DNA of 64,000 bases from Centipeda felix (GTDB lineage: Bacteria > Bacillota > Negativicutes > Selenomonadales > Selenomonadaceae): the NCBI RefSeq assembly GCF_900186465.1, contig NZ_LT891958.1:186001-250000 (forward strand). The letters are read 5' to 3'. Within the stretch, counting starts at the first letter, position 1. Each line of letters opens with the position of its first letter. The notes beneath the pieces are model-generated. The model did no database searches. It saw nothing but the letters and a program-made list of their open reading frames with translations, and was not told where the DNA came from. Of this stretch, positions 63,531-64,000 are shown one piece after another. A program made the position numbers and the translations under genes.

Positions 63531-64000
63531 TCACTTTACGGGGACAGACGGATGCTTGTCATCCTGCTTCCCCGATGCGCTGATCGCATGGCGCATATCC
63601 GTATCCGACTGGATGTTGTTCAGCTGATAATAGTCCATGACACCGAGCTTGCCCTCGCGCAGCGCCTGTGCCATAGCGTGCGGCACCTCTGCCTGCGCCT
63701 CGACCACCTTGGCCTCCATCTCCTGCGTGTACGCCTTCATCTCCTGCTCACGAGCAACTGCCATCGCGCGGCGTTCCTCCGCCTTTGCCTGTGCGATGCG
63801 CTTATCCGCCTCCGCCTGATCGGTCTGCAGCTCTGCACCGATGTTCCGCCCGACATCGACATCGGCAATATCAATGGAAAGAATCTCAAATGCCGTTCCT
63901 GCGTCGAGGCCTTTGCCAAGCACAGTCTTCGAGATGTCGTCCGGATTGGCAAGCACGTCATTGTGACTCTGCGAGGAGCCGACCGTCGTCACGATGCCTT
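63531..64000 (-). CDS. floA: Flotillin-like protein FloA (partial, N terminus outside window)
   Basis: The visible 156 residues are the C-terminal half of a FloA (YqfA, UPF0365) protein, a scaffold of functional membrane microdomains. They include [40 protein letters not shown] and the alanine/glutamate-rich coiled coil [20 protein letters not shown], ending with [20 protein letters not shown]. The N-terminal membrane hairpin and first part of the SPFH domain lie beyond position 64000. Confidence 0.93.
   Translation of the reverse strand, partial: GIVTTVGSSQSHNDVLANPDDISKTVLGKGLDAGTAFEILSIDIADVDVGRNIGAELQTDQAEADKRIAQAKAEERRAMAVAREQEMKAYTQEMEAKVVEAQAEVPHAMAQALREGKLGVMDYYQLNNIQSDTDMRHAISASGKQDDKHPSVPVK

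Overview
The window reads as chromosomal DNA of a Selenomonas-like member of the Negativicutes (Gram-negative Firmicutes). This rests on the Firmicutes gene orders rpmE-DUF1385-prfA-prmC-tsaC and groES-groEL behind a CIRCE operator, RNase Y, YmdB, FloA and CcpA-free PTS genes, combined with flagella, type IV pilus-like genes and a fairly GC-rich composition. The genus is an inference; no rRNA gene is present to settle it. Almost all genes lie on the minus strand. Only seven protein genes (PTS permease, MetE-like protein, LysR regulator, hicA, hicB, a small ribbon-helix-helix protein, an M48 peptidase) are on the plus strand.

Layout. 1-3.1 kb: release factor 3 (cut by the window edge), exonuclease III, signal peptidase I and ribosomal protein L19. 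3.3-7.9 kb: a seven-helix diguanylate cyclase behind aroC-aroK-aroB. 8.0-12.5 kb: a tightly overlapping type IV pilus/type II secretion-like operon (pilin, short prepilin peptidase, four minor pilins, a PilM-PilN fusion, PilO). 12.6-15.1 kb: a solitary acetolactate synthase large subunit and an Rpn-type nuclease. 15.3-18.7 kb: a glucose-type PTS IICBA permease and a MetE C-terminal-domain homologue. 18.8-22.9 kb: an L-tartrate dehydratase/transporter operon with a divergent LysR regulator. 23-29.7 kb: an accessory-looking stretch with a rhodanese lipoprotein, hicAB, a detached flgE pair flanked by an 81-bp direct repeat, gene remnants, two tandem tRNA-Glu genes and a SAF-domain oxidoreductase. 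29.8-34.8 kb: groESL, a chemoreceptor and a sugar-binding lipoprotein. 34.9-37.8 kb: ilvBN and comF. 37.9-38.35 kb: an apparent orphan transcript. 38.6-43 kb: the tsaC/prmC/prfA/DUF1385/rpmE operon. 43-47 kb: type II NADH dehydrogenase with a Rex-like operator, a MATE exporter and a cell-wall amidase. 47.2-55 kb: the flagellar basal-body operon flgBC-fliEFGHIJ-SLT-motE. 55.1-64 kb: a P-loop/Asp23 fusion, PHP phosphoesterase, YmdB, an unknown protein, a FIST-GGDEF protein, RNase Y, an M48 peptidase and FloA (cut by the edge).

The most unusual non-coding content is a family of three related elements of about 160 bp with terminal inverted repeats (22.9, 31.5 and 38.4 kb). Each sits just after a minus-strand stop codon, and one lies between groES and groEL. 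Two copies carry a central hairpin whose stem differs in sequence but keeps its pairing. Other points to pursue are the direct repeat around flgE, the orphan RNA-like unit near 38 kb, a structured leader before rpmE, pilins without Glu5, and the P-loop/Asp23 protein. No CRISPR array, insertion sequence, integrase or prophage gene was seen.
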